Positions 41,801 to 54,475 of a stretch of 64,000 nt of DNA are shown piece by piece (the stretch's first letter is position 1; every line of letters begins with the position of its first letter). The DNA lies in contig JAGUCH010000002.1 in NCBI GenBank assembly GCA_019096065.1, forward strand, positions 9,870,501-9,934,500, read 5' to 3'. Position numbers and translations under genes: made by a program. Below the pieces are notes generated by a model that did no database searches, was not told the DNA's origin, and saw only the letters and a program-made list of their open reading frames with translations. The stretch is from Paracyclopina nana (Eukaryota > Arthropoda > Copepoda > Cyclopoida > Cyclopettidae).

Positions 41801-44800
41801 GCACGAAAAGGGAAAGTCTCGCAAGAAGAAAAGTAGGGCAAATAAGGCTACTACTATTAGAGCGAACGCAGTGCACGACGACGGAAAGCGAAAGGGGCGA
41901 ACGACCTCTAACAATGTTGAGGCTAGTACAGTTCAGCGAAATGACCTCAATACCTATTATCAGTGCATAGTAGCTGCTGTGCGTTCACTTTCATGCCAAA
42001 CGATGATGATGAAAAAAAATGCTAAAATGCGTCGAGAAGTTAACTGTACTACTACGCATTGTCTGACTAACGGACTGGTTCTAGTACTTGCACCAGCAGC
42101 TTTATTTTCCCGCGTGGAATTTCTCGCCTGGTGCACAGCAGAACCACGGAAAATGCTGAAGCCAGCAGCTGGAGGATGATGATGGTGGGAGCAGCTAGCT
42201 AGCTGGCTATTATGCCGAGGCAAGGGTATAGGAAAACGGTACTGGCAGCAATTCATATTTTCCACACCAGAGAAAAGAGACTTCGGCCTTGGTGACTGCT
42301 TCAAATCAACGCAAGCTAGTCGTCTGAAAAAGCCGTGAGCTCAGCATGTCTACAATTGCCTACCTCGAGTTCCTTGAAGTAAAACGAATTTCGCGCCCAG
42401 TCCACTTGGGCGAAAAGGTTCTGATCGAGGACTTTGCACAGCAGCTCGAAAAGGTCGACCTCCACCTGGTTGAAGGACTGGTTCTGCAGGAGCTTGTACA
42501 GTTCACTCTTCCATTCCTCGTCGTCGAGAGTCGAGAGGAATTCGCGGAGGATTTGGGGCATTTTTCCGCTCCCGCCACTGCTGCCGCTCGTCCCACTTAG
42601 GGTCAGACCCGACGAGCCGGCGGCTCCAAATGAGAATTCCTGCAGAAACAGAAGAAAATCAATTGTCGCCGTGCATGACCACAACGGTGGTGGGCTCTTA
42701 CCCTTTCTCCAGAGTTGGGCGACGTGCTGATCTGCCACTGGATGCCGCCAGACGAGTCCGTCTGCTGGGCGATAACCTGGCCGGGACCAGAGAGGCCGCC
42801 GGCGGAGTTGGTCGCCGACATGGTGAGGCCGTGAGGCAGCTGCACCGGTGACGGCGATGAGTCTGGGGACGAGGTCATAGAGGTCACCTGGGGTATTTGG
42901 ATTTCTTGCTTGATGTGCAACTGCGACGTGTACATGGCCGACTGGTTGCTGCCGCTCATGCTGCTGTTGCTCGCAGGGATCGAGCTACCCCCGGGGTACA
43001 GGTTGAGGCCTCCCAGAGGCCCCACGACCGCGGACTGTCGATGTCGCATCACTTGAAGTTTTCGCGCTCTGTCGCGTTTGTACATGGGTCCGAATTTGTT
43101 GCGACCACCTCGCATTCGGTCGTGTCTCACGGCTAAAAAAGAAGGGCAGAAAAGACGGATTATAAGACATTGTGTGCGCGAGAAAGCATATTGAATTTAG
43201 GTCACCAACGGTCTGCTATAGAGCAGAGAAAATTCCCCCTCAACTATTTCTCCCCTTTCCTTTTTTTAAGATCACCCCCTTAATAGCCGATGCTCACTCG
43301 ACTTTGCAAGGAGATAAAGAACAGCAAGCGCTGCACAACGACACAGCCCGCATCAATTTTCACAAAGAAACGTGGTTTGCTGGCCGCGCACTCAGATTCC
43401 TCGCAGCCAACGGAAAAAAGCAGTGTGATTGACCACGTTCGTAAATCATCCTTGCGCATGACTTCCATTGCACCCCGCGGCAAACCCATATTACAGCCAC
43501 GTAGCGTGCAAGAGTCCAAGAAGCGAAGCGTGGAGGAGAAAACCTGCACGCCGTTTTTAAGACCGCTTCGACCTTGAGATTAACGATGGTCATTTCAAGC
43601 TATAGGGGGGGAGGCTTTAAAATGCTTTCGCTAGACGCGACGCCAATGGCTCGTCCTTGAAGCCAAGCCGGTCAAATTGGGTGCAGGGAAAAAAGTTAAA
43701 GAGCTGCTGCTGCTGGCGCCGCCGCTTGGAGTGAAAGTGCTCCAAGTGAATCGGAGCTTTTCGATGACCGTGACTTGACATGTTTTAAAAAGCAGCTTCC
43801 TCTCCACATGTTGATTCACCAACGGCTACTGTAACTGAGCACGAGGATGAGGGGGAGAAAGTTGAAGGTCGGTCAACAGAGAGCTTCGCAGTGGTTGGTT
43901 AGTAAAAAATTGCTAGGGGGTGAAAATTGGTGTTTCGGTGGAGAAGAAGAGTTCAAGGCTTTGCCAACGGTCCCAAGAAGAAGATTGTCATCGGGGGCAT
44001 TTAAAGCGTCCACCAACCGCCTGTTGCGTCCTTGGCAGAAAATTGAAGAAGTGCTGGTGGAGAAACAAGCGGTTGCTTATCGTATCATCAAATTTCGTCG
44101 GCGGTGATGATGCCGCCACTCTCGTCCTTGGCCTGAATAGAAAAATATCCAAAATAGAAGCAGTCTTGGTACCAGGAATGCAATGTGCACGCGTATTTTC
44201 GAAGCCATGACGAAATCTTGGAAGCAGCTCAGGTCGTCGCGAGGATGAGGCAATCCAGCTGCGCGGGCCCGCGCGAGATGGAAGTCGGGGTGAAAGTTTG
44301 GTGCAAGCAGACCTTCAACCAACCAAAAGTCTCCTTTGTCCATGTTTCAAGTTCATCGCTGTTGCATCCAGTCCAGGCCTCCCGGTTCCAATCCTCAATC
44401 GGGTCAATCGTCGTCATTAGGGCAACGAGGATTTACCCTCGATCGTCGTGCGAGCAGAGTTGTGCAAGGGGAGGGAGAGCGGCATAGTGCACACTCGCAC
44501 ACACATTCGGGGAGAGAGCTTGGACTACATTGAGAGTATGACTATAGCGAGCTATACAGCTAAAGCTGCATGGAGAAATGGGGGAATTGGGGCGAACGTC
44601 TTGCAAGAAGGGGAGCACAACAAGATGGAAACGGCAAAGCTGCGAGAACTGCAGTTGCTAAGGCAGCAGAACCTATCATTTGCATCGCCATTATTGGCGA
44701 CAAATGGTGGCTGCGGATCGAGGGACGGATTTCTAACCATAGTGTATACGTACTGGGGGAGGAGTAAGTTAGTCCGTAAGTGGACAACGGTCACCGAGGG

Positions 44801-45764
44801 AGGGAGGGCCGACCCCTAAATTTGCGGTTTTCAATCGCTTCAGCAGCAGCAGCAAAAGTGCGAGGAATTTGGGCCAAGTTGCGTCAAAAAAAAAAATGGA
44901 AAGTCGCATTTTCAGCAACGCGAACTCGAATCCTGCACACTTCAGGATTCGCTCTAGGATGTGTCATCACGCTGATGATGATGACCGTGCAATTAACTGA
45001 TCGGGGAAAAAAAGATCTTGGGACTGGCTTTTCATTTTTAAGCATTTTTAATAAATCAAAAGTGTCCTGATCCTACCTTCGAGCTTCATGCCGACGTCGA
45101 GACACTTTTGGAAACGGCAGTAGGGGCAGCGTTTCCGCTGGGTCTTGTCGATGACACAACATCGTTCGGCCACACAGTTGTACACCTTCTTGTTCTGCAC
45201 GGTGCGCTTGAAGAACCCCTTGCACGACTCGCACGTGAGGAGGCCGTAGTGGTAGCCGCTCACTTTATCCCCGCACACGGGGCACAGCTCTTCCATAGCG
45301 TCCTTGGTGTCTGGCTGGTCGGACTGGCCGACGAGGCCGCCGCTACTCGAGCCTCCGCCCGCGTTCCCGTACTCGGAGAGCACGCCGGACGAGGCCCCGC
45401 CGGAGTTGGCCGAGGCCGTCGCACCTGAAGGAGAAAACAGACAGCCTTGCTCAGAGGCCTGCATGAGTCCGGAGACGCTGAGCGAGCTCAGCATGTTGCT
45501 GCTGCTGTTGTTGTTGTTGTTGTTGTTATTGTTGTTGCCGCCCGAGGAGCTCGTGGTGGCCGTGGCGTGTCCGTGGTTGGCGACGGCCGCGATCACGGCC
45601 GCGGCCACGTTGCTCGAGGACGACGAGGCGTTGATGTACTGCGCGAGCTCGTGGCTCGTGGTCAGCTGGGCGGGATGCACGGAACTCAGGTCCTCGAGGC
45701 CGGAGAGGCCGACGAAGCCCCCGGCGTTGACGACGGCGTTCGTGCTCGAAATGGGTAGTTCCAT
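38892..45764 (-). CDS. ftz-f1: Ftz-F1 / NR5A nuclear receptor
   Basis: Six coding exons on the minus strand: 45764-45077, 43132-42702, 42639-42364, 39545-39287, 39220-39120 and 39059-38892, 640 residues, all junctions phase-consistent. The N-terminus is Ser/Asn/Gly-rich with a poly-Asn run. The DNA-binding domain (161-229) has the NR5A P-box CESCKG and [21 protein letters not shown]-type second finger. The Ftz-F1 box follows across the first splice ([20 protein letters not shown]). The ligand-binding domain occupies about 400-640 ([42 protein letters not shown]) and ends with the AF-2 helix LLMEMLLAK. It binds single AGGTCA-type half sites; in arthropods it governs segmentation and moulting. 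Introns of 1.9 and 2.8 kb contrast with the short introns of its neighbours. Other first exons may exist upstream. Confidence 0.95.
39546..42363 (-). other. ftz-f1 intron 3
   Basis: 2.8 kb intron within the ligand-binding-domain coding region. It includes a (GC)n run, CGCGCGCGCGCG, near 39668-39682. No nested gene was recognised; open frames here are short and lack homology. Confidence 0.6.
43133..45076 (-). other. ftz-f1 intron 1 (within coding sequence)
   Basis: 1.9 kb intron between the zinc-finger exon and the Ftz-F1-box exon, a position that often hosts isoform promoters in other arthropods. No alternative first exon could be fixed by eye. Confidence 0.55.
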
Positions 45765-48700
45765 CGAGGTCAGGGTGGAGGCTGTCCTCCACGGTGGCAG
45801 TCGCTGGGGGGTGGTGTCACCATGATCTGCGGCCTCAGGCCCCTCCCGCGGGGTCCATGGCTGAGCGGGCGTACGTGGGGAGGAGGCCTCGTGTCACGGC
45901 CTCGTTCGCGCTCCGCTTGAGGCTTGAAAGTGTGTCGCTGCGACTAAGTGTCCGTGGCGCGAATATATGTGGTAGCGATCGTCCCGAAGCACTCGACTCG
46001 ATTGACTCGGTCGGTTCAACCGCGAGGACATGCGCGAGGCTCGCGAAGGCGCGCAAGCAGGCAGTAGTCGCAGCATGAGCAGGGCGGCCTCTCCGCGGTG
46101 GTGAAAGTATTCTTCTCCGCTCGCTTGCACCAGCGCGCGCATGCATGCAAGCATGCGAGCGAGCTGGCGAGGCGCGAAGCGGGTGCAAGTTCTGGCCTCG
46201 TAACCCACATCGCGCACGCTTGCGCTCCTCAAGCCGCGATCGGCATCGAGAAGCTGGCCAAGGCAGTCGGCGTTGACCTACATCGCGCCCGCCTTTCGGG
46301 CTCACTTGCACTCTCGTTTCCCAACGACAGCATGCGCGCACGGGCCCGGACCCTTAAAAAAGAATGAGACTGTCGCAATCCTGGCCCGGCCGGGCTCGCC
46401 AGCTTCGGCATGCGCGGTGAAAGTTTGGGAAACAAGAGGGCCCCAAGCTGCCGCAGCCCCAAGCGCCAAGGGAAACATTCGGAGCAAGCGCCCGGGACGA
46501 TGCAAGGAGCCCGCCCGCCCCCGGGATGCCCCCGTTAGGCACGCAATGCAAAACGAGGTGCGACTGGACGCGACCGGCCGCCGTCCATGCGTCCGCTTTG
46601 GTCACCCAAATGCCCGTCCAATAACATTGCCTTGGTAACAGCTCGCTTACGTAACGCGCCTCCCATCTGTCCCCCCCGAGAAGGCTGCGGTACCCAAAAA
46701 GCGGGGAAAAAACTTTCACCTCTCGTCCATTTTTTAACTCGCGCACGTCGCCGCGTTTTTCGGCCAAAAGAACTCGAGAAGAATGCCAGCCATTGCCTTC
46801 GTTTCATCCGCGCATTAACGTTAGTTGGAAAAGAAGTAGGTTGCAGCCAGAGGACGGTCATTGCTCCACTTTCTTAAGCCGTAGCCTCCACGAAAGGACG
46901 CGGCTACCGCCACGGCCTCCGAGGCCGCAGCCGCCTCGCTCGCGGCTTTCTCGCGAGCCGAATATAAGCGGATTGGCAAAATCGCGCCGGATCCCGTCCT
47001 CGAGGCCTCCCCGCGCGACCTCGGCCGACGTTCTCGGCGATCACTTGTGTCGTTGGCGGTTCTCCTCCGTCATGGGGTTGAAAAATGAGAGCCAAACAAA
47101 TGCATTGTCCCTCGCTGCTACCATTTGGCTGTTATTCTCGCGCATCAATGGCATTCTTTGGAGGGATAATAAGTAGGAAAACCGTTGCGAAGCAACAACC
47201 CGCCATGAGAAAAGGGGTTTCTTAACGGTTTTCGGTGGCAGTTTCTCCCGGCTCCGATCCCGCCAAAGCCGATGATGATGGCGATGACAAACAACCCGAT
47301 TCGCGCAACTTTAATCGACTTTTCCCCCAAATGCAAAGGTGTTAATTGCCCGTGGGAATCCGCACCTGGTCGCGTTCGCCAATCGGTTTTGGCGCTGGCC
47401 AGAACTGCCGTTTTGGTCACGGTCAAACGAGTGCACTTCCAATCGCAATGAGTGAGTGACAAACAATGTTTACGAATGGAAGATTCGATTTTGCCGTCAT
47501 AAACGCTACGGCAATCGAGACGTTTCGCAACCTTTTTTGGAGCTCATCAAAAAGAACCGCATCGAAAATCCAACGCTTAGCTTATTCCTTATTTCCCAAC
47601 GCGCGATGTTTTACGATGAGACATCTTGGAAGCGCTCATGGCTCAAGAGATGGGAGAACATCGATGCGAAGCCGTTACGATCGCCAACGAAAACTGCATG
47701 CGCGATTCGATGAAACTGGAACGAACTCAATTCGCGCGTCAATGGGGCCTCAAAATGTGCAAAAGCCAGAAATGACGCAAAAATGCAGCATTGGACGGCA
47801 TTGCTCAAAACTGCATTTCATAAGCGCGCCTCGTCATTATTCAGATGAGACGAAACCGTGGACAAATGGAGGCGATTAGCGTTGTTTGTTCCAGTTTTCC
47901 GCCATTGCGCCCGAGAGAGAGAGAGAACAAGACCACCGCAAATTCCATTTTGTTTATGGTGGAAAAAACCACGCGTCTCTCGGTAATGCAATAATAATTC
48001 AGCCGCGAAGCCTACATGATCGCAGCATAGCGGCGCACGGTCCATAAGCTGCGCCATATAATAGACGAATGTAGTATATAAATACGCATGAAGTACGCAT
48101 GGCATATCTTTTCCCGCTACTTTCACCGGAGCCGCTAGCACGGCGAACGCGCGAGCAGACCTATAAGCAGCCAACCCAGGATTCGCTCGTGTCTTGGTTT
48201 TACCGTCATCATCGCGATGGCTCGCTTCGGACATTCTGGCTAAAAAATGACCCATCATACGCGAAAATAGCACGATGACGCGAATGACGCCTCAATTAGC
48301 CATCGGAGACGAATCGCTCGATCCAGATAAAACACGGTTTTTTTTCCGTCGACCTTGGCCTAAGCTAACTGTGCGAGAAACGGTGCTTGGCGCTGCCGCT
48401 GGCATCGCGGTCCTCCTCGACGTTTTCATGGCTGGCTGCGATGCCACCATAACATGGCGAGTATATCAAGAATATGACCATGGATTGGCGCGCGATGTTT
48501 CGACACACGCTCTGCAAGAAGCTCGTTCTCTCGCAGAACTGCATTTTTTTAATGATGCAAGTTAATCCGAGTTTCCCACCCAATGCAATGCACCGAATAC
48601 GCTTGCAGCGACAATTTCAGCACTTGCGCCATCTTCAACGCATTCAACAACAACAACACCATCAACGACTTTCGGGCAAAAGATTTAGCTTACCGTCATG

Positions 48701-48963
48701 GCGACTGTCGCCACCGGCTACTTCTTGCTTGGCGACCCGAGATCCTCCACCAAATAGAGCCCATTCTTTATTACTGGAATCCGACGGCGATGATGAAGTC
48801 GATCCACGATCTGCAAAAATGGTAAACGCCATTAAGGCATTGGATTGGCCAAGCATGGCAGCAAAGATTGCGAAAAGAAGGTGCTTGGCGAAAGTGCAAA
48901 GCTCGAAATATCAAAGTCACGATTCCAGGCCTAGCCGAGAGAGAGAGAGATGCTGGTTTTCTC
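45765..48963. promoter_or_regulatory. GC-rich upstream region of ftz-f1
   Basis: About 3.2 kb. The stretch 45.77-47.1 kb is clearly richer in G+C and CpG than the rest of the window, which keeps many spurious frames open on both strands. A short upstream open frame starting at an ATG near 45824 (minus) stops before the main ATG, so ftz-f1 may have an upstream ORF. Beyond 47.2 kb the composition returns to average. No gene is supported. Confidence 0.45.
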
Positions 48964-49700
48964 AGGAAGAAACTTTGGACTCACTTTCCGAAGTGGTATT
49001 GCTGCTGGCTGCGCTCTTCAACGAGCTCCGATTATGACCGGTTTCTTGCATTGAGGGAGAAGGACAGCTGCTGGAGGCTGCCACTCTTCGAGTGGGGGAA
49101 CGGGTTAAGTTATGGTGAGCGGCGGCTGTGGAAGCTGGAGACGACGTGGCATGCACGTTACTTCGTACCACCCTGTGACATATCCTTGCCGGCTGATCTC
49201 CGCTGCAAGGATAATCTGCAAAGAAGGAGCGCAAAAATGAACCCTTGTTTAAAAAATGGATCCCAAGTCAAACTCACGAGCAGCCTCCAGGGTCCGTTCC
49301 AAAGGCTCTGACACGACAATATGGCGCCTGTGGAAGCTGCCACGGGTCTGGACGACGTCGGCCTCCCTGGCCTCGGAAGGGCTGCACGCCACATTGAGAT
49401 CTGAGGCCTCCATGACGCTCACCAAGATTGTTGACGATTGAAGTGCGATCTCCTCCTGGAGCAGCTTGGCAGTGGCAATGGTGAAGGCCACGGGCGAATG
49501 CGGGAGCTTACATTGTTTACGCCTTTGCAGGGTGAACGACCATCCTAGTTGTGGGGCGTGGAGTGCGGCGGTGGCCTCTGGGGCACAGAATGGCTGGAGA
49601 GGATGCCCAAAATGTAGGTGAGTAGGACATTGACAGACTCGCTGCTGCTCGAGGTTAGTGGAATAACGATTTGGTGAGGCTCACTCCCGGCTGGCGAATG
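48962..49700 (-). CDS. Possible unrecognised multi-exon gene (fragmentary)
   Basis: Two adjacent minus-strand open stretches have good splice borders. The upstream one, about 49588-49276, is open through LPHSPVAFTIATAKLLQEEI and SFHRRHIVVSEPLERTLEAA and ends at a GTGAGT donor. The downstream one starts after a TTTGCAG acceptor (49219) and runs to a stop at 48962-48964; a second acceptor 12 nt further gives a different, shorter C-terminus. No start codon could be fixed and no family is recognised. It may be a real orphan gene or a distal ftz-f1 exon; chance is also possible. Confidence 0.3.
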
Positions 49701-50713
49701 TCGGCAGGAAAAACACTTTCTCTGCCCGTGTCCTTGCCACTGCTGGCCTCGCTCTCTCTCTCTCACTCTCTCTCAATGTGCTCTCTATAGTATGTGTGGC
49801 CTCGAAAAAGGCTGAACTGCGGCCGGGACAGCCACGCTACCAAGAACAGCAATGAAGGTTTCACAGGAAGAAGAGCGAAAGTCTTCTTGTACTGAATCGA
49901 CGAGATTGTATGACAGCTTTTGAAGGTCGCTCTAATGTTGCTGTTGATTATTGCTCTGGCAACAGCAGCAAGGCAGAATGCTGCATCGATGAATTGGCAA
50001 GCAAGGCTTGCAAATGCAGGCGGATGCTGCAGCGAAAAAAGTTCCATCTTAATTTCCAGCGTCTTGGCCAGTTAAGCTGAGAGAGCGGGAAGAAAGTTGA
50101 GTTCCTGCTTTTGGCCGCAAATAAATGTCACTCCCTGGGCCAGCGCTTCCGCTGAGAGCGAAAACTCTTGCTTTCATTTGACACATTTTTTAAAAGCAAC
50201 AAATGCGCATAGAGGTCGCTTTGTCTAGTAGAGTTGCAAGCAGAAGCGACACCTAGCGATGCACCGCGTCATTTTCTATTTGTTTCTCTCTTTTCTGTGG
50301 TAAACAAACAGCTGCTAACTGAGGAGGAGGACTGCAATAGTATTCTCCTCAGTGTGACCATTCTTGGCTTTTTACGGCTATGATTTCAAAAGATGAGTTC
50401 ATCTACGAGCCGAAGTATTTGTTTGCTCCATAATTCAATTATGATAGTTTTAACGAGCTGATTTAACAAGGTTTCCATGAAGAATACGTCTTGTAATATT
50501 TTAAGTCCCCGGCTCATTTTGGCTGTTTTGGCGGGACAGTTGATTCAAAGATTTTTGTATTATCTGGTTCTTCTGATCCCAGCACCGCCGGAAACGCGCC
50601 ATCTAATGCGCAGCGTCTTTCATGCCCTCAAGTTGGGTGACCATTTAACCCGAGGAATACGAGGTCACATCAAGATTTCCAAGCTGGAAAGCAGCCCCCG
50701 GACTCGGTCTAAA
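49701..50713. other. Intergenic / 5' flank of uridine-cytidine kinase
   Basis: A (TC)n stretch lies near 49750-49775. An open minus frame from ATG 50047 is hydrophobic but unrecognised. In-frame ATG 50477 would extend the kinase by 79 residues; see that entry. No RNA gene was seen. Confidence 0.4.
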
Positions 50714-51832
50714 ATGGCGCTTGGCAACTTTGAGCGGCAAGAATCAACTGGATCTGGATCTTCCTTGAACTCGGACGTCGACCGCAAAAGGCCATTCATC
50801 ATTGGTGTTGCTGGTGGAACAGCAAGTGGAAAAGTAAGCCTGGAACCATGACAGTCCAATGCATTATTCATTTCCCCTTTCCTAGTCATCAGTGTGTGAG
50901 AAAATCCGCCAGGCTGTCATCTCTGATGGAAACTTGAACACTGAGCGACAAATCATCACTTTGTCTCAAGATTCATTCTACAGAAATCTCAATGAAAAAG
51001 AGAGCGAACAAGCCAGATTGGGAATGTTCAACTTTGATCACCCAGGTACATCAGTAACTTTTTTCACGCCAGCCAAATTAGTGTAATTGATGCTGTGCAG
51101 ATGCATTCGACCACAAGCTGATGCTCAAGTGTCTACGAGAAATCCAAAAGGGAAAACCAACTCTGGTGCCGGTGTATGACTTCAAGACCAATGCTCGTAT
51201 TGAAGGTCAGTTTGAGACCATTCATGCGTCTGATGTGGTCCTTCTTGAGGGCATTCTAGTGTTCTATCACGAGGAGGTCAGGGACCTTTTTGATATGAAG
51301 CTATTCGTGGACACTGATGCCGACACTCGTCTTGCCAGGAGAGGTATTTTCATTAGGGTTGCTGCCTACTAAATAAGTTCACCACTTTTTGATCTTGCTA
51401 GTCTTGAGGGATATTGAGACTCGTGGCCGAGACTTGGAAAATGTTCTATTTCAGTACACCAACCTTGTCAAGCCCGCTTTTGAGGATTTCTGCTTGCCAG
51501 TATGCTCTTATCTATCTTATCTCCTTCGATGCACTTTTATTGTAATTTCATTTCAGACAAAGAAACATGCTGATGTCATAATTCCTCGGGGAGCTGATAA
51601 TGAAGGTAAGCCAGGCTGATAGGAGCATTTCGACTACACATGTGTTGTGATGGATTTAAATTTGCTCATGAAATGCGCGCAAGACCCTAATCACTTTCTT
51701 TCAGTTGCTGTGGATTTGGTTGCGCAGCATATCCAAGACATAATTTCCAGGCGCAAGAAGGCTTCTAGCAAACTGGGATCGCCATTCGCAAGATCAAGAT
51801 CCAACTCGGACTCTTCTATGATGATCCGATAG
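50714..51832 (+). CDS. UCK: Uridine-cytidine kinase
   Basis: Six exons: 50714-50833, 50886-51045, 51101-51343, 51402-51499, 51557-51605 and 51705-51832, 265 residues. The P-loop GGTASGKSS is assembled across the first splice. Family motifs follow: [92 protein letters not shown] as consecutive short motifs, and [11 protein letters not shown]. It phosphorylates uridine and cytidine to UMP and CMP in the pyrimidine salvage pathway, in the cytosol. ATG 50714 gives the usual short N-terminus. An upstream in-frame ATG at 50477 would add 79 hydrophobic/basic residues with no family match, so it is probably 5' UTR. Confidence 0.95.
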
Positions 51833-52586
51833 GCACAAGAAGATGAGAAGCTCTATGAACGAGCCGTTTGAGCTTTTACTGCCAAACTCATGCCCTTAAA
51901 AATTATATTACTGTTCTCTACGCACCAATAGAGATCACTGTGAATTATGTACATACAGCCAAATTATTACTGCTATTTCTTATATGATGGTGAAGAATTA
52001 TGCCTAGAACAAGATGATGGCCGCTCAAAAAACCGCTAATCCATTAGGGAATAAACGACCACAAGCGTTCTTTCTACTCTCAGTACTCGAGCCATAAATT
52101 AAATCCATTGCGCCTTGAGTAACGAAACCTGTTCTCTCTCATCACAACCTCTTCTCTTTCAGTGGCAATTTCGTTAATAACGCAACACGTCCTCGATATT
52201 CTTAAGACGAACAACGGGGCCTCAAGGCGCCACAAGAAAAATGGCCTATCAAATGCTGATGGGTCATCGAAGAGAAGAAGGCCGTCTTCCGCTTGTCTCC
52301 TGGAACGGGAACCTTCACGGCCGCACTAACTTAAGTTAAATAGTAACTATCGCTTCTTGTCATCACCTCAACTTCTCTCGCCTAGTCCAACGATTGCCTC
52401 ATCCAAGACTGCTTATGTGTCGTATTTAAGTTAATGAAATTAATTTCCAGCAATAAAAACCTAACAGCCTGTGCATGTCACATATGCAAGAAATATTATT
52501 TCATACTGTATAAGGGGGAGGACAGTGTTAGTCCAAGTTGCTCACAGATTTTATTTCGTCGCTGCAGTCCGACACGCAACAAAAAG
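51833..52586. other. 3' UTRs/intergenic between UCK and RpL5 (convergent)
   Basis: 754 bp without coding potential. GAATAAACG near 52050 is a likely polyadenylation signal for UCK. Confidence 0.5.
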
Positions 52587-53875
52587 TTAGTCGCGCTGAG
52601 CCTCGATCTGGGACATGAAATCCTCCTTTGCCTTCGAGATTTTGGCTTTCCTTTCCGCAAGGGTGAGCTTCTTAGCGCCAAATCGCTTCTTGGTAACCTT
52701 CTTGGCAGGTTGCTTTTTATGCTCGGGGTCCTTGCGGATGGAGGCGTGGGCTTTCTTATACATATCCTCGATCTATAAGCATTGTCTAAGTAAAATTTTG
52801 ATATCTTTTTAAAGTAATAGAAAGACGTACGGATTCAGCGGTGACGCCGTTCTTGATGAACTGGGAAAATTGGCGTTTGTAAGCTTCCTCGTCTTCTTCG
52901 AGGAGATGCTTCATATAGTCGGCCACATGTTGACCGAAGATATGGGCACGGTGCACGTCAGCGTTGAATTCACCAGCCTCCTTGTCATACCCAGGAAAGC
53001 GTTTTTCGCTGTGAGGAATATCGAGACCGCCATCAGCAGCTCCCTTCATGGCACCGAAGACTTTGGCGCCGGTTGTGGTTCTGGCCAAGCCGACATCGAG
53101 GCAAGCACGGAATGCTCCGGGGCCGTCGGCATTGTCTTCAACCATAAAGTGGGTGCCATTGACCTCGGTGTTACCCTCGTAGGCTGAATCAAGGTTGAGC
53201 TTCTTGAGAACCTACACGAGATAACTTTTTAGTCATTGGTGAATTTCTAGAGATGCGAATTGTATTTGGTGACAGGATACACAACGGGCACAGAACTGAC
53301 CCCTAGTCGTGCGTTTGAGCCATATCTATTTTATTCTGCCCCCAGCAAAAATGACCCATAAGATGAAATCTTACTAGCCTTAGAGAACTTGCTGAGGAAG
53401 CTACTGCAAAAAATTCTAGTTAAGTGACTTACCCTGCGTGCCAAGAGAAGACCAGTGCAGTAAGCAGCAGCATAGTTGGTCAGGCCAACCTTGACACCAT
53501 AGCGAGGAAGCTCGTGGCTGTAGGCAGCGGCCACAATGCGATCTCCCTCAAGACGAGCATAGGCAATCTGACAGCAGATATCCTTGTTGGAGCAACGAAC
53601 AATCATACGATACTTGGGCGTATTGTATTTGTTCTTGTCTTGAACAACAAGGCGCTTTCGGGCATAGTAGTCAGTTTTGCCCTCACGACGCCTGCGGAAC
53701 TTGACTTGGAACCTCTTGAAGTAAGCCTTGCTCTTGACCACTTTCACGAACGGCTGCAATGGGAGTCGGTAATCTCAAAATATCTCAATGATCGGAGACG
53801 GAGACAATACAAGAAACACGACTGACAAGTTTCGAGCTATCACTGATAAAGAGCCATATGAGCAAAACTTACCAT
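52587..53875 (-). CDS. RpL5: Ribosomal protein L5 (uL18)
   Basis: Four coding exons on the minus strand: 53875-53873 (the ATG alone), 53753-53433, 53211-52831 and 52772-52587; 296 residues (human 297). Nearly every block is conserved: [104 protein letters not shown], and a Lys-rich tail ending EAQRD. It binds 5S rRNA with L11 and carries it into the 60S subunit. An intron directly after the start codon is usual for ribosomal protein genes. No box C/D or H/ACA snoRNA was convincingly seen in its introns. Confidence 0.98.
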
Positions 53876-54475
53876 TGTGTCGATGATTTAGAACAAATCG
53901 ACAAGTAATACCCCGGTTCACGTCCAATCCTTACGTGAACCAAAACGGAAAAGGAAGATGAATGCTTACAAAAAAATTATATTCACTATCTAAAAAGAGA
54001 TTCGGGTTGTTTTGTTGCTTCTCTTTTGAGTAAGGATGGCAAACACAGAACTAGTACAATATTTTTAGGGCTTTACACAATCATGATACCAATTTTGTTT
54101 GCAGAAAAACCTGGATTGGTAAAACGAATTTTGAACGAGTATAGTTAATTATTCATTTTTTCCTCATATTATTGTAGCTTTCTTATTATGCAACATTTTC
54201 TGCAGCAGATAAATATATTTTTGAATCCACAATTCATTTCTGAGTCTATTAGCGTTATCGGTTGTCACTTCTTTGAGAGCAAGCTACCTTGCGTTAGTGG
54301 CATTTATGTAGCATTTTTGATTAGACCTATGTCTTTTCATCTCATAACTATCTAAACAAGAATTGACGAATGTCACAAAATCAAAATTGAGAATTCCGGA
54401 ATCCGAACTCAGTTGGCAAGTGTCGATTTGTTATCATGCCTCAAATCTGAAAATTGCATTGAATCACTGCTCAAA
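53876..54475. promoter_or_regulatory. Divergent region between RpL5 (-) and LOTUS-Tudor gene (+)
   Basis: 600 bp between start codons. It holds the RpL5 TOP-like tract; the remainder is AT-rich with no further element recognised. Confidence 0.4.
53947..53957 (-). promoter_or_regulatory. Candidate 5' TOP tract of RpL5
   Basis: On the minus strand CTTCCTTTTCC lies about 80 nt upstream of the ATG. A C followed by an unbroken pyrimidine run is the expected start of a ribosomal-protein mRNA (terminal oligopyrimidine), which places translation under TOR control. The transcription start is inferred. Confidence 0.5.

Noticed and set aside
45892-47176. Many long overlapping open frames on both strands
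   Set aside because: They arise from GC-rich, stop-poor sequence; all six frames are similarly open and none shows family motifs or splice structure.
48275-49037. Plus-strand open frames opposite the candidate orphan exons
   Set aside because: No start context, splice pattern or family motif; the minus strand has better splice borders, though that too is weak.
53212-53872. Intron-encoded snoRNA in RpL5 introns
   Set aside because: C- and D-like boxes were looked for; only a weak GTGATAG-like match in intron 1, with no paired CTGA near the expected terminal stem.
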